NCBI RefSeq assembly: GCF_011947265.1 | Contig: NZ_JAATHD010000012.1 | Location: forward strand, 106,093-170,092 | Reading direction: 5' to 3' | Source: Paenibacillus sp. HB172176 | GTDB taxonomy: Bacteria > Bacillota > Bacilli > Paenibacillales > Paenibacillaceae | DNA length: 64,000 nucleotides | Shown here: positions 35,016 through 43,934 of the stretch, one piece after another | Position numbering within the stretch: the first letter of the stretch is position 1 | How the letters are laid out: the number at the start of each line of letters is the position of its first letter | The notes under the pieces: model-generated | Database searches by the model: none | The model's input: only the letters and a program-made list of their open reading frames with translations | Told to the model about the DNA's origin: nothing | Program-made: the position numbers and the translations under genes

Positions 35016-35717
35016 ATGAATGTGGAGATGGAACAGAGTAACGTCAACACAGCCGTCATTCCGACGCCTAAAATTGAGGAAGACTGCTATGACTGGTGGG
35101 AGAGACACGAACAGGTTTTAGAGACGCAAGAGCAGTTAAATCCGGAAATTGTGATGATCGGCGATTCGATTACGCATTTCTGGGGTGGCGAGCCCCGAAC
35201 GCCTGGCATGCAAGAGCATGAATCCTGGAAGGAACTGTTCGAAGCATATCGGGTTATGAATATGGGCTTCGGCTGGGATCGCACGCAGAACGTGCTTTGG
35301 CGGCTCGATCATGGAGAACTTCAAGGCTTGGCGCCGAAGACGGTCGTCATTCTAATAGGAACGAATAATACAAGCGGTACGGGGAACGCGAGAGAGAATT
35401 TGCCTGGAGAAATCGTGGAAGGGCTGCGGGCCATTTGCGACCGCGTATATAGAGCGGCACCGACTGCGAAGATTGTCATCATGGCAGTGCTGCCGCGTGA
35501 GCATAAGCCGGATCATTCGAGACGCAAGGTTATTGCGGAGATCAATCGGGGTTATGAGTCTTTGGCGAAGGAACGGGGATACGCATTTTTGGATATTGGC
35601 GAACAGCTTCTCGAGACGGACGGAACCTTGTCGGCGGAAACTGCGCCGGACTTTTGTCATTTGTCGGAACGAGGGTACCGTGTGTGGGCGGAAGCTCTTC
35701 GCCGGCTGCTTCCCTAA
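35016..35717 (+). CDS. SGNH/GDSL-family hydrolase (PAF-acetylhydrolase-like)
   Basis: A 233-residue esterase of the SGNH fold. The nucleophile block is MIGDSITHFWGG (Ser about 51), the glycine block GFGWDRTQNVLWRL, the asparagine block LIGTNNTSG, and the last block DFCHLSERGY supplies Asp and His. The arrangement resembles the platelet-activating-factor acetylhydrolase beta/gamma group. No signal peptide. Such enzymes remove acetyl groups from glycans or lipids; the substrate here is unknown. The start at 35016 follows AAGGATAAAAGAA. Apparently monocistronic. Confidence 0.88.
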   Translation: MNVEMEQSNVNTAVIPTPKIEEDCYDWWERHEQVLETQEQLNPEIVMIGDSITHFWGGEPRTPGMQEHESWKELFEAYRVMNMGFGWDRTQNVLWRLDHGELQGLAPKTVVILIGTNNTSGTGNARENLPGEIVEGLRAICDRVYRAAPTAKIVIMAVLPREHKPDHSRRKVIAEINRGYESLAKERGYAFLDIGEQLLETDGTLSAETAPDFCHLSERGYRVWAEALRRLLP

Positions 35718-35756
35718 GATAAGAATGTCAGCTAAGTTCGATTATGTGTAGATTAA

Positions 35757-35807
35757 GATCACAAATGTTCAAACCTGTGTTGGTTTGCTGCGTCTGTGAT
35801 TTTTTTA
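35757..35807 (+). terminator. terminator of the SGNH hydrolase gene
   Basis: GATCACA pairs with TGTGAT, with an inner AAACC/GGTTT stem, followed by seven T. Confidence 0.8.
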
Positions 35808-35838
35808 TGGGAATTTGATTGTCTAAGATAGATGTCTA

Positions 35839-35867
35839 ACCAAATAGAAGTCTCTCTACATAGAATG
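35839..35867 (+). promoter_or_regulatory. possible SigK-type promoter of the collagen-like gene
   Basis: CATAGAATG at 35859-35867 is one base off the SigK -10 consensus CATANNNTA; an AC dinucleotide 18 bases upstream could serve as -35. The fit to a late mother-cell gene is sensible but the match is weak. Confidence 0.25.
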
Positions 35868-35898
35868 AACATGAAATCTATGAGGAGGCGGGGAGAAT

Positions 35899-37629
35899 AT
35901 GGAAGAGAGAAAAAAGAAGAAGTGGAAGCTGGCTAAAAAAGTATTTATATTGAAAAGAAAACAAAAAGAATGCAAGTGTTTTATCGTAAGATGTCCAAAA
36001 GAACCCAAAGGACCTGATTTTGAAAACAATCATACTTATTGCTGCGTATGTCGGGGGAAAAGAGGAAAGAGAGGAAAGAGAGGTCCTCAAGGCGCAACAG
36101 GCGCGACGGGTGCAACAGGAGCAACAGGAGCGACAGGAGCGACAGGTCCGGCGGGAGCAACGGGAGCCGATGGAGCGACAGGCCCAGCGGGAGCAACGGG
36201 GGCCGATGGAGCGACAGGCCCAGCGGGAGCAACGGGGGCCGATGGAGCGACGGGCCCAGCGGGAGCAACGGGAGCCGATGGAGCGACGGGCCCAACGGGA
36301 GCAACGGGAGCGGAAGGAGCGACAGGCCCAGCGGGAGCAACGGGGGCCGATGGAGCGACGGGCCCAGCGGGAGCAACGGGGGCCGATGGAGCGACGGGCC
36401 CAGCGGGAGCAACGGGAGCGGAAGGAGCGACAGGTCCGGCGGGAGCGACGGGAGCGGAAGGAGCGACAGGCCCAGCGGGAGCAACGGGGGCCGATGGAGC
36501 GACGGGCCCAGCGGGAGCAACGGGGGCCGATGGAGCGACAGGCCCAGCGGGAGCAACGGGAGCGGAAGGAGCGACGGGGCCTGCGGGAGCAACAGGCACC
36601 GATGGAGCGACAGGCCCGACCGGAGCAACGGGAGCCGAAGGGGCCACGGGTCCGACCGGAGCAACGGGAGCGGAAGGAGCGACAGGTCCGACGGGAGCAA
36701 CGGGAGCGGATGGCCCAACGGGGCCAACGGGCCCCGATCAGTTTCTGTGGGGCATGAACACGGTCATATGGGCTGATTCAAGTGCTCCTGGGCCTGGAGA
36801 CGGGACGCCAATTAACCCTTACAATTCGTTACAAACGGCGGTAACAGAAGCCACTTCAAGCACATTTGCAAATACGTATGGAATGAGAGCGAGATTAGTT
36901 ATTTTGATTGCTTCCAATTCGGTGTTCGACGAGGATATAGTCATTCCACCGGCCAGACATGTTCAACTGCTCGGACTCGGTCCATGGGTGCTTGGGAATT
37001 CGGATTTAGCTAATTTCGGATCTTCAACACCGAGGAACATTACAGTTGAAACGAATACAACGGATGAAGATTTCTACAACAATCAAGGTGCGGCGTTTCA
37101 AGCACGACCTGTCACGGTAGTCGGAACCTTGAATAATGGCACATCTGTTAGTACGCATACCAATTATACCGATGGAGCAATCATTAGCGGCAATATAACA
37201 TTCTTGAATACGGATCCTGTTGATCCGTTCACAACGATAGAATTTCAATTGCTGAATGCACGGGTGGTTGGCAGCATTATGCCCGACGCTGCTGATCCAC
37301 ATCAAGGCATAACAAATGCTTATCTCTATAATAGTCGAATTAATATTATTAATGATCCAGGATTTCGAATTAACCGCATGGTAGAGTGCCTGTTAAATGG
37401 ATCGATAACTGCTGCTGGATATTCCGATATAAGCAATTGCAATATTCAAGGAAACGTCACAGTGGCCGCAGCAATTACGGATGTACCTCCTACTGGAGTG
37501 TTCAGCAGTCAATTCGGCACAATTACTTGGACGGGTCCGCTAAATTTGGATGCGGCATCCAACTATTTTTTCGTCACTAACAGTTCGACCTTAGTTGGTA
37601 CGAAAACCGTATTAAACAGTCTTGTATAA
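35899..37629 (+). CDS. collagen-like repeat protein, probable spore-surface filament
   Basis: A 576-residue protein in three parts. The first 52 residues are strongly basic with five cysteines (CKCF, C, CCVC) and no signal peptide. Residues 53 to about 279 are unbroken Gly-X-Y triplets, mostly [20 protein letters not shown], about 75 triplets. The last 297 residues read as a beta-solenoid-like domain ([34 protein letters not shown]). This resembles BclA-like exosporium glycoproteins: the Thr-rich collagen stem is usually glycosylated, and the C-terminal domain trimerises. A Cys-rich basic head could anchor to coat or exosporium. GGAGGCGGGGAG precedes the start. Confidence 0.85.
   Translation: MEERKKKKWKLAKKVFILKRKQKECKCFIVRCPKEPKGPDFENNHTYCCVCRGKRGKRGKRGPQGATGATGATGATGATGATGPAGATGADGATGPAGATGADGATGPAGATGADGATGPAGATGADGATGPTGATGAEGATGPAGATGADGATGPAGATGADGATGPAGATGAEGATGPAGATGAEGATGPAGATGADGATGPAGATGADGATGPAGATGAEGATGPAGATGTDGATGPTGATGAEGATGPTGATGAEGATGPTGATGADGPTGPTGPDQFLWGMNTVIWADSSAPGPGDGTPINPYNSLQTAVTEATSSTFANTYGMRARLVILIASNSVFDEDIVIPPARHVQLLGLGPWVLGNSDLANFGSSTPRNITVETNTTDEDFYNNQGAAFQARPVTVVGTLNNGTSVSTHTNYTDGAIISGNITFLNTDPVDPFTTIEFQLLNARVVGSIMPDAADPHQGITNAYLYNSRINIINDPGFRINRMVECLLNGSITAAGYSDISNCNIQGNVTVAAAITDVPPTGVFSSQFGTITWTGPLNLDAASNYFFVTNSSTLVGTKTVLNSLV
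36085..36736 (+). repeat. 36-bp tandem repeats coding for Gly-X-Y triplets
   Basis: Units of 36 bp (12 residues, [12 protein letters not shown] and variants with GAEG or GPTG) recur about 18 times. The repeat is free of stops in several other frames on both strands, which creates long false reading frames. Copy number is likely to vary between strains. Confidence 0.95.
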
Positions 37630-37648
37630 GCTGAATGAAGCTACGAAT

Positions 37649-37696
37649 GCAAAGCCCTCTTTCGAAGACTAAGCTGATCCCGAATGGGGGCTTTGC
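37649..37696 (+). terminator. probable hairpin terminator of the collagen-like gene
   Basis: GCAAAGCCC pairs with GGGCTTTGC across a 30-base loop. There is no clear T run, so strength is uncertain. Confidence 0.45.
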
Positions 37697-37825
37697 TCGT
37701 ATCGGGCTGCCTGCGCAGCCAATTAATCGCCGGATATCTGCACCTTGCGCTGCGGCGCCTATCTTTCGGCAGCCTATTGCTGACGGTACTGTCCGAGTGA
37801 CAGGTCCTTTCACGGGATAGGGCCC

Positions 37826-38024
37826 TTCCCGTTCAAGAGTAAGTACGTCGAACCGAGAGAAATCAATATGAAGCTGGAGTTGCTCGGCGGCTTGATCCTC
37901 TTCGCTGCCTTGGATAAGATCGTTCAAATATTTCTCTTTTATAGCGGTTCGATTGTCAGTTAGCAACCTAGCTTCCGATCTAATGATGATCGCATCGCTG
38001 CAATGAATCTCCAACTCCCTGTAT
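37826..38024 (-). pseudogene. remnant of a YesN/AraC-type regulator
   Basis: On the minus strand, directly beyond the stop of the alginate-lyase-family gene, about 65 codons are open and read like the middle domain of YesN-type response regulators: TAIKEKYLNDLIQG, then LQLHIDFSRFDVLTLERE. Neither receiver nor helix-turn-helix is present and no start is visible. The rest of the 395-base gap 37630-38024 holds the collagen gene's hairpin and nothing else I recognise. Assignment rests on a short resemblance. Confidence 0.35.
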
Positions 38025-38987
38025 CTATGCAAAAAGCAACTCCGGGAACACCCACGCATAAGAATGGAAATAGCCGCTGGTTTGGCTTCTGTTGCCGATG
38101 ATGGGACGATGCGACGCCGCAAAATGATCATAATCGTCGTCCCCGTATTGGCGGGCCATCGCTTCGAATAAATCCAACGGCCAAGTCTCGGACGAGAGAG
38201 GAGACGGCATCTCCTGATTTTTATCGAAGGGCCATTCTTCAGCATGTCCGTTGCAATAATACAGTAACGTGTCAAGCGCCTTCTTCAGACCTTTGCCGGA
38301 AGGGGAAATCCAGCGGAACAGATCCTCTCCAGTAGCGTCCAGGACAATTTTGGCAGCGGCGGTTAGCGGAGCTAATGCGAAATAGTGATACCATATCGAC
38401 TTGGTTCCCCGCCTTGTTTCTTCGGGAAGAAAGCCTGACTTATCCAAGGATTCATCAATATGTGCTTTAAGCTCCAGAACTTCCTCCGCCATTCTCGCCT
38501 CGTCCTCCATGAAGCGATAGAGGGAAAGCTGAGCGTACAGACTCCAGCTCCACCAGTTATTCCGTCCTTGAATGCCATCCCACTCAGGGAGACACACCGT
38601 CGTCATCCAATGGATGAAGCGCTCCCTGCTCTCTGAGAGCCAGCCTTTATAGTTCTTGAGCAGCTCAGCAGCTTGGAGAAATCCTGTGGCCAAATAAGCC
38701 GAAACAAGCGGACCGTCATGGTCCGTGAATCCCCGATTAATGGAAGCCCAGCCATCGATCAGCTCAATCGCTTTATCAGCGTAGAGGGCTTCTCCGGTAA
38801 GGCGATACGCGAGCGCCGTCGTATAGATAGCCTGAGCATCCTCCTCCATCAGTCGCTTGGCGGCTTGATGACCTTCTTTGTCGTAATAGAAACCGGGAAT
38901 TTTCCAGAGAGGCACGGCATGGCATTGCACCGAGAGACTTTCGTGCGCAAGCCGCAGCAGCGCCTCACTGGCAGAATCGTTATGCAT
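38025..38987 (-). CDS. alginate-lyase-family (PF05426-like) protein, cytoplasmic
   Basis: A 320-residue all-helical protein of the alginate_lyase fold. Typical features are the helix pairs AIYTTALAYRLTGEALYADKA, GRNNWWSWSLYAQ (the NN-W segment that carries the catalytic Asn in this fold), and SIWYHYFALAPLTAAAKIV with a candidate catalytic Tyr/His. No signal peptide. AAAGGA eight bases upstream supports the ATG at 38987. It is the third gene of a minus-strand operon, 24 bases after the GH2 gene. It should act by beta-elimination on a uronate-containing oligomer; the substrate need not be alginate. Confidence 0.8.
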   Translation of the reverse strand: MHNDSASEALLRLAHESLSVQCHAVPLWKIPGFYYDKEGHQAAKRLMEEDAQAIYTTALAYRLTGEALYADKAIELIDGWASINRGFTDHDGPLVSAYLATGFLQAAELLKNYKGWLSESRERFIHWMTTVCLPEWDGIQGRNNWWSWSLYAQLSLYRFMEDEARMAEEVLELKAHIDESLDKSGFLPEETRRGTKSIWYHYFALAPLTAAAKIVLDATGEDLFRWISPSGKGLKKALDTLLYYCNGHAEEWPFDKNQEMPSPLSSETWPLDLFEAMARQYGDDDYDHFAASHRPIIGNRSQTSGYFHSYAWVFPELLFA

Positions 38988-39011
38988 GATGAATTATCCT
39001 TTCATGAGCCG

Positions 39012-42000
39012 TTATTTGGGATCGACTTCATCGATTGTCAATCGGTATTGCAGATGTTTCATGTATGTGCCGTCCGTATTGCGGAACACGAAACGAAGCT
39101 TCCAGGCATCAGAATTCTCAGCATGATCAGATTCAGAGCTGTTGCGGTTGCCAGCTCCATCCATACTACCATCCAATTTGCCGGGCTCGCCAGACACAAT
39201 CGCGATAAATCGGTTTAATCCGGGTTTAAGCTCAACATGCTCCTCCGGATTCGCGACCTTTTCGCCGTTGATATAAATCTCATAGGCGCAGTTCGAATCC
39301 ACCTGAAGACAGCCGGAGCGAGTCCCGCATATTGTTGAAGCATCGCAATCACCGTAGTCACCGTTATCGCCGTAATCTTCCCAAGCACGCATCGTTCCCA
39401 CTTCCGCCTCCAGAAGATGAACGAAGCAGCTTAAGAACCATTGTTCATCTCCGGCAGGCTGAATAAGGAAGCTGCCGTCGTCTCGATTTCTCTCCTTCTT
39501 CTGCATCCAGCCGTAATAGCCTTCTCCCAAATTGTTCAGCGAAAACGCAGGATCATTATAATAAGCTTTCATCGCCTCGAAATCGACATGGGCTGGGCAA
39601 GGGAGATCCATAATTTTCTCAACCGCCCATGATTCATCGCCCTTGATGCTGTCAAGCAATCGGTCCTCGAAGGCGGCGCCCAGATTGGTAAACAATCTCG
39701 TGTACAAACGAAGCAGCTTGTCGCTATTGGCATCCAGCAGCAATTGCGAGTATAGTATTCGTCCTTCGCCGCAGGAAGCGATCGCCGCATATTGGCCGGA
39801 CCGCCGGGCTTTGTCCCGATTCAGCTCGACAAGCGCGAGCCGGCTATATTCATCGGTATGCTGGCGCACGAAAAAATCGTTCCACGCTGTGCCCTCCACG
39901 CTTGTGAGGAGCTGCTCCGCGCCTTCGACCGATAGGCTGTACGTCGCGAGCGGCGCATTGACAACCTCTCTTGGGGACAGGAACACCTTGTCAAAGCCGA
40001 ACAAATCGACCGGGCTCATCCCATACGTTTCCGGCAAAGCGTAATTCGCCTCAAGATGGAAGGTCTCCTGCTCACAAATGCTCACTGTACGACTAAACAA
40101 ACGGGATAATGCATCTTCACTTGAAGGCTCAGCCGGAAGGATAATTACCGTTCCTCCACCGCCAGCGTATTCTTGCAGCCAGAGCATCCAATCATCCCGC
40201 ACCGGCAGCAGCTTACCATCGACGATTACCTGACCATACATTGCAAACGGCACATGCTGTAGTTGATCTTGAAGCTCGTATTTTAAACCGAGTTTCTGCA
40301 GGAAGAGCTCCGCTTCGCTTCCCGGAGTTACGAGCGCGCAAGTTAAAGCGGGCGCGGATATCGCGACATTTCCCGCATAATGCAGCAGATTGCGCAGCAA
40401 GAGGCAGGCTTCCGGCACAGAGCGGAAGCTTCGCATCAACTCAAGCTGATTGGCGATGAACAAGCCTTGACCGCTTCTGTATTCGAGCAGCGGTGACCAG
40501 AGATCGCCGCCGTCTCCGAAATCGCCGGCGCCGCATTCCAGAATCATCGTAAAGTCGCCATGGACAGGCTTCTCGAAAGCGGCATGGATGATGGGCGCGG
40601 GTCCGTCTTCCCGCAGCTCCTCATGCCAAAACATCATTGCCTCATCATCCAGTCCCGCAAGGACGGGATGATCGTAATGACCGCTATGCGCACGGAAGAA
40701 ATCCTGTCTCGACAGAGGCAGCTTGCCAAGCGAGAGATGGAGCTGCTCCAGCAGCAGAACGCGGCCTCCTCTGGCGACAAACCGCTTCAACTCTTGCTCC
40801 AGTTCATGCCCTGCTTCAAGTCTGCTGCCCACCACTACCAAATGCGGGAGAGGCAACGCTCCGATATGCTCCGCGGCAATCCGCTCGCAGGCCGGAACAA
40901 GGCTGCGAATCACTTGGAAATCCGTCTCTCCGCCGATATAAGAGAGGGGCACGAGAATGGAAAACTCTTCCGATCGAAGCCGGGCGGGATGCAGCTTGTA
41001 CAGGAGATCAAGCTCATGCATAGGCTGATCATCATGATATAGAACGGCGTGAAGACTAACGCGCGTCAGGTCAGGAACAGGCACCGGCGTCCAGGTCAAA
41101 TTGGCGATTCGCTGTTCGGCAGGTTTTTGCGTGAACGCGATTGTTTCTTGATGCACAATCCGTTCATTCACTCGCAGCTTGAATTCAATGCGAACCTGGC
41201 GCTCATAGAGTGTGTCATTATACACATCGAAATGACGCGTGATTGTCTCGTCGTCGAAGAACGAACGATTATACTCTGCAGGAATCATCGTGACGGGCTT
41301 GAAGGCCGCTGCCATGCGACTAAAGGCAGGATTCGGCCGATAAGAAGGATATTCCTTCGGCAGCATGCCGTTGTTCAGCGTCAGCGAATATTTCGGAATC
41401 AGCCTCGGCTTAGGCCCGGGCTCACTCCAATCCGCCATGTCCAATGGAATGTCTCTCTCGGGCATGGCGCGCATGAAATAATGCGCGAAGTTGAAGGTGG
41501 AGAGACCGCTGACACCTTGCCTTCTGGCGTATTCGACGAACAACCGCTCCTTCTCCGCCAGCCCTTTCACGCATTCATCCGTGTTCCGGTAGGCGGCATG
41601 ACCGACATACATGCTGCTGTTCTGAGGGCAGACATACCACCAGCCGCCATGCTCGCCGAATACGAGCGGTCTCTCGCGAGTCCACTGCGAGATCGTGCCG
41701 TCGATATTATAATGGAGGCTGTCCACCTCCGTCAGTTCTTTGGCCAACAATCGGTTGTCGCCTTCAAGAATAATCGGTCTGGTCGGATCAAGCTCGCGAA
41801 CGATATCCATCAAGCCGGGAATATGCTTTTTGTACCCGTCTCGCCCGTCGACCCAGCGCATCTCATTCTGCAGGCTCCACATCATGACGGAGGGATGATT
41901 GCGATCCCGTTCGACCAATCTGCGGATATGCGCTCGGCAATTGGCGATGAACGCGGGATGATCCGCCGCCATTGATTTGCTGGAGCCGTAGATGGCTGTT

Positions 42001-43145
42001 TCGTCAATAATGAGCATGCCTTCCTCATCGGCGATGTCCATATAATAGGAAGGATGGGGCTCGGCATGCAGCCGAACGCAGTTGACGCCTGCTTCCTTGC
42101 ACATACGATACCAATTCCGCACATAGTCGCGGGTTTGCTGCAGCGCGCCTTGGAAATGCCAGGAATCTCCGCGAAGGTTGATTGGAATGCCGTTAAGCAT
42201 GAACCGGGGACCCTCTGTCCATATCTCGCGGAAGCCAAATCGTTCGCTGATTCGGTCGATTATAGCGCCGGAATCCCAAAGCTCAAGGTCCAGCCGATAG
42301 AGGAATGGATCATCATGCGTCCATAGCCTGGCGTCTTTCCAGTTGAGCCGAAAAGCAATAGACTCCCTATCCGCGCCGGGCTGCAAGGAAGCAACCGTCG
42401 CTTCAGCCCGAAGCACAGGCGAAGCTGCATTCGTCTGATCGGCTTCTCTTACAGCCAGTTTGACGGTGAGATTCCTATCACCCGCTACCCCAGACGCAGC
42501 GCAAACCTTCACCGCTGCCTCCAGCCGGTTCTCTCGGACCGAGGTGCGGATAGCTCCCATGGACAGTGAAACGGCAGGTTGTATTTCCAAATACACATCC
42601 TGCCATAAACCTCTGGCGAGCGAGCCGAACCATGAGCCGGACAGCCCTGTTATTTTCTGCTGCCCGGATGGAATCGTCACCTTGTCGAAGCTGCCGCAGA
42701 CAACATGGAGCTCATGCTTTGTCCCGATCTTCATCCACTCCGTCACATCCACATGCAGCGGCAAATATCCGTCCTCCCACATGGCGACGCATTGGCGATC
42801 CAGATAGACAGCCGCCTTCTGCATGATACCGTCGAAGCGCAGAATAACCCGATCTTCCTTCCGAGCAATCGACTCAGGCAGCTCAATCATGCGATGAAGC
42901 ACTCCGGCATTCGCCTCCGCCCATTCCTTGGGATAGCCGTAGACATCATAGGGAGCATAGTCATGCTCGGGAATATCACCGAAGAGCTTGCCTGACGGCT
43001 TTACATAGGTGCTTCTCCAACTGGAGGGCACTTGCAAGCTCTGTTGCTCGTAACACAGCGCGGCGGGCAGCTCGAAGGTATTCGCCTCCTCCCCGTAAAT
43101 AGGCATAAAATTCCATTCTCCGTTCAAGCAAATGGTCGTTCTCAT
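39012..43145 (-). CDS. large GH2-family glycosidase with C-terminal extension
   Basis: A 1377-residue protein. Residues 1-190 form the GH2 sugar-binding jelly-roll (LNGEWNF; RFDGIMQKAAVYLD; GLWQDVYLEI), followed by an Ig-like domain and a TIM barrel. The acid/base is Glu428 in WSLQNEM and the nucleophile probably Glu498 in VFGEHGGWW. The further 870 residues include two GATase-like segments (LPHLVVVGSRLEAGHELEQE and YAGGGGTVIILPAEPSSEDA) and a last beta-domain with the NGEKVANPEEHVELK motif. No signal peptide. AAGGAG precedes the start. Activity could be beta-galactosidase, beta-glucuronidase or beta-mannosidase type; the sequence does not decide. Confidence 0.85.
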   Translation of the reverse strand: MRTTICLNGEWNFMPIYGEEANTFELPAALCYEQQSLQVPSSWRSTYVKPSGKLFGDIPEHDYAPYDVYGYPKEWAEANAGVLHRMIELPESIARKEDRVILRFDGIMQKAAVYLDRQCVAMWEDGYLPLHVDVTEWMKIGTKHELHVVCGSFDKVTIPSGQQKITGLSGSWFGSLARGLWQDVYLEIQPAVSLSMGAIRTSVRENRLEAAVKVCAASGVAGDRNLTVKLAVREADQTNAASPVLRAEATVASLQPGADRESIAFRLNWKDARLWTHDDPFLYRLDLELWDSGAIIDRISERFGFREIWTEGPRFMLNGIPINLRGDSWHFQGALQQTRDYVRNWYRMCKEAGVNCVRLHAEPHPSYYMDIADEEGMLIIDETAIYGSSKSMAADHPAFIANCRAHIRRLVERDRNHPSVMMWSLQNEMRWVDGRDGYKKHIPGLMDIVRELDPTRPIILEGDNRLLAKELTEVDSLHYNIDGTISQWTRERPLVFGEHGGWWYVCPQNSSMYVGHAAYRNTDECVKGLAEKERLFVEYARRQGVSGLSTFNFAHYFMRAMPERDIPLDMADWSEPGPKPRLIPKYSLTLNNGMLPKEYPSYRPNPAFSRMAAAFKPVTMIPAEYNRSFFDDETITRHFDVYNDTLYERQVRIEFKLRVNERIVHQETIAFTQKPAEQRIANLTWTPVPVPDLTRVSLHAVLYHDDQPMHELDLLYKLHPARLRSEEFSILVPLSYIGGETDFQVIRSLVPACERIAAEHIGALPLPHLVVVGSRLEAGHELEQELKRFVARGGRVLLLEQLHLSLGKLPLSRQDFFRAHSGHYDHPVLAGLDDEAMMFWHEELREDGPAPIIHAAFEKPVHGDFTMILECGAGDFGDGGDLWSPLLEYRSGQGLFIANQLELMRSFRSVPEACLLLRNLLHYAGNVAISAPALTCALVTPGSEAELFLQKLGLKYELQDQLQHVPFAMYGQVIVDGKLLPVRDDWMLWLQEYAGGGGTVIILPAEPSSEDALSRLFSRTVSICEQETFHLEANYALPETYGMSPVDLFGFDKVFLSPREVVNAPLATYSLSVEGAEQLLTSVEGTAWNDFFVRQHTDEYSRLALVELNRDKARRSGQYAAIASCGEGRILYSQLLLDANSDKLLRLYTRLFTNLGAAFEDRLLDSIKGDESWAVEKIMDLPCPAHVDFEAMKAYYNDPAFSLNNLGEGYYGWMQKKERNRDDGSFLIQPAGDEQWFLSCFVHLLEAEVGTMRAWEDYGDNGDYGDCDASTICGTRSGCLQVDSNCAYEIYINGEKVANPEEHVELKPGLNRFIAIVSGEPGKLDGSMDGAGNRNSSESDHAENSDAWKLRFVFRNTDGTYMKHLQYRLTIDEVDPK

Positions 43146-43161
43146 CTAGGCACACTCCTTG

Positions 43162-43812
43162 TTAGGGCTCATCGATTCTCGCGACAAGCGATATTTCTTT
43201 CCAAAGCTGGGGAGGCTCCGTGCTGCTATTCCATGGGATAAAATGAGGCAGCATCGCTGCCGCCCAATCCCGGGGCGTGGCGGAAGTGGCGAGCATGCCC
43301 TCGTAAGGCGGAGCGGCAATCGTGGCCGGTTGCTCCGAATAGAAGAACAAGAGATTCTCATTCAGGGCGATGATGCCGTATTTGTCGCCATCGCCCGGCT
43401 TCTCCTCCTGATATTGATAATGATAGAACACATAGCTGGCAACCTTATCGGGCTTCAGCCTGGCGATTCTGGCAAAGGGCTTTGCAGACTTTTTGCTCGC
43501 GGGCCGCCAATCCACGTCGCCGAAGGGCATCTGATAATGGAATATATCCATCATCGGGACCCACTCGCGGGTCATGTTTTCGCCTGGCCATTGTTCAAGC
43601 GCGGCTTCGCAGCCAGCGAATAAGAAGCGAGGATCAACCTCCTCATTAGGACTTTCATAATAAAGAAACAAGCAGCTGCCTTCCGAGAAAAGACTTAAAT
43701 GGCTGGCTTCGATCTCTTTCATGCGAGCTCGCAACTGCGGCAGCGTTTCGCGGAAATAGGATTGCGGCTCGATGTCGAAACGAAGCTGAGCCCGATAGTG
43801 ATAGCGATACAT
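43162..43812 (-). CDS. double RhaM-like (dimeric alpha/beta-barrel) protein
   Basis: A 216-residue protein starting MYRYHYRAQLRFD; AAAGGAG upstream fixes the ATG at 43812. The first half looks like an L-rhamnose mutarotase-type ferredoxin-like domain: RARMKEIEASHLSLFSEG, LFLYYES and WVPMMDIFHY. The second half repeats this order: ARLKPDKVASYVFYHYQYQ, LLFFYSE and WAAAMLPHFIPW. It therefore seems to be a fused tandem of two such domains, making a pseudo-dimer from one chain. It is the first gene of the operon with GH2 and alginate-lyase-family genes. A mutarotase role is inferred and the active-site residues were not checked. Confidence 0.6.
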   Translation of the reverse strand: MYRYHYRAQLRFDIEPQSYFRETLPQLRARMKEIEASHLSLFSEGSCLFLYYESPNEEVDPRFLFAGCEAALEQWPGENMTREWVPMMDIFHYQMPFGDVDWRPASKKSAKPFARIARLKPDKVASYVFYHYQYQEEKPGDGDKYGIIALNENLLFFYSEQPATIAAPPYEGMLATSATPRDWAAAMLPHFIPWNSSTEPPQLWKEISLVARIDEP

Positions 43813-43934
43813 AGGACATCTCCTTTGATTAGGGAATGCGTTCATACTGTCTCTATTATAGTTTCGCGCGGGTATGTCCATGTTGTGCTAAACTATAGCT
43901 ATATTGCGATTTTCTGCAACGGGAGGCGGAAAGA

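Noticed and set aside
36020..36776. Long open frames in the two other forward frames and on the reverse strand across the collagen-like gene (up to 248 codons)
   Set aside because: They come from the stop-free 36-bp repeat; composition is extreme (Arg/Glu/Gln or Pro/Leu only) and there are no ribosome sites.
37577..38275. Minus-strand frame of 232 codons spanning the end of the alginate-lyase-family gene
   Set aside because: The first part is a shadow of the lyase gene; only the piece at 37826-38024 looks like former coding sequence and is listed separately.
41049..41975. Plus-strand frame of 308 codons opposite the large GH2 gene
   Set aside because: It is a shadow of the GH2 barrel, which has its catalytic motifs on the minus strand.
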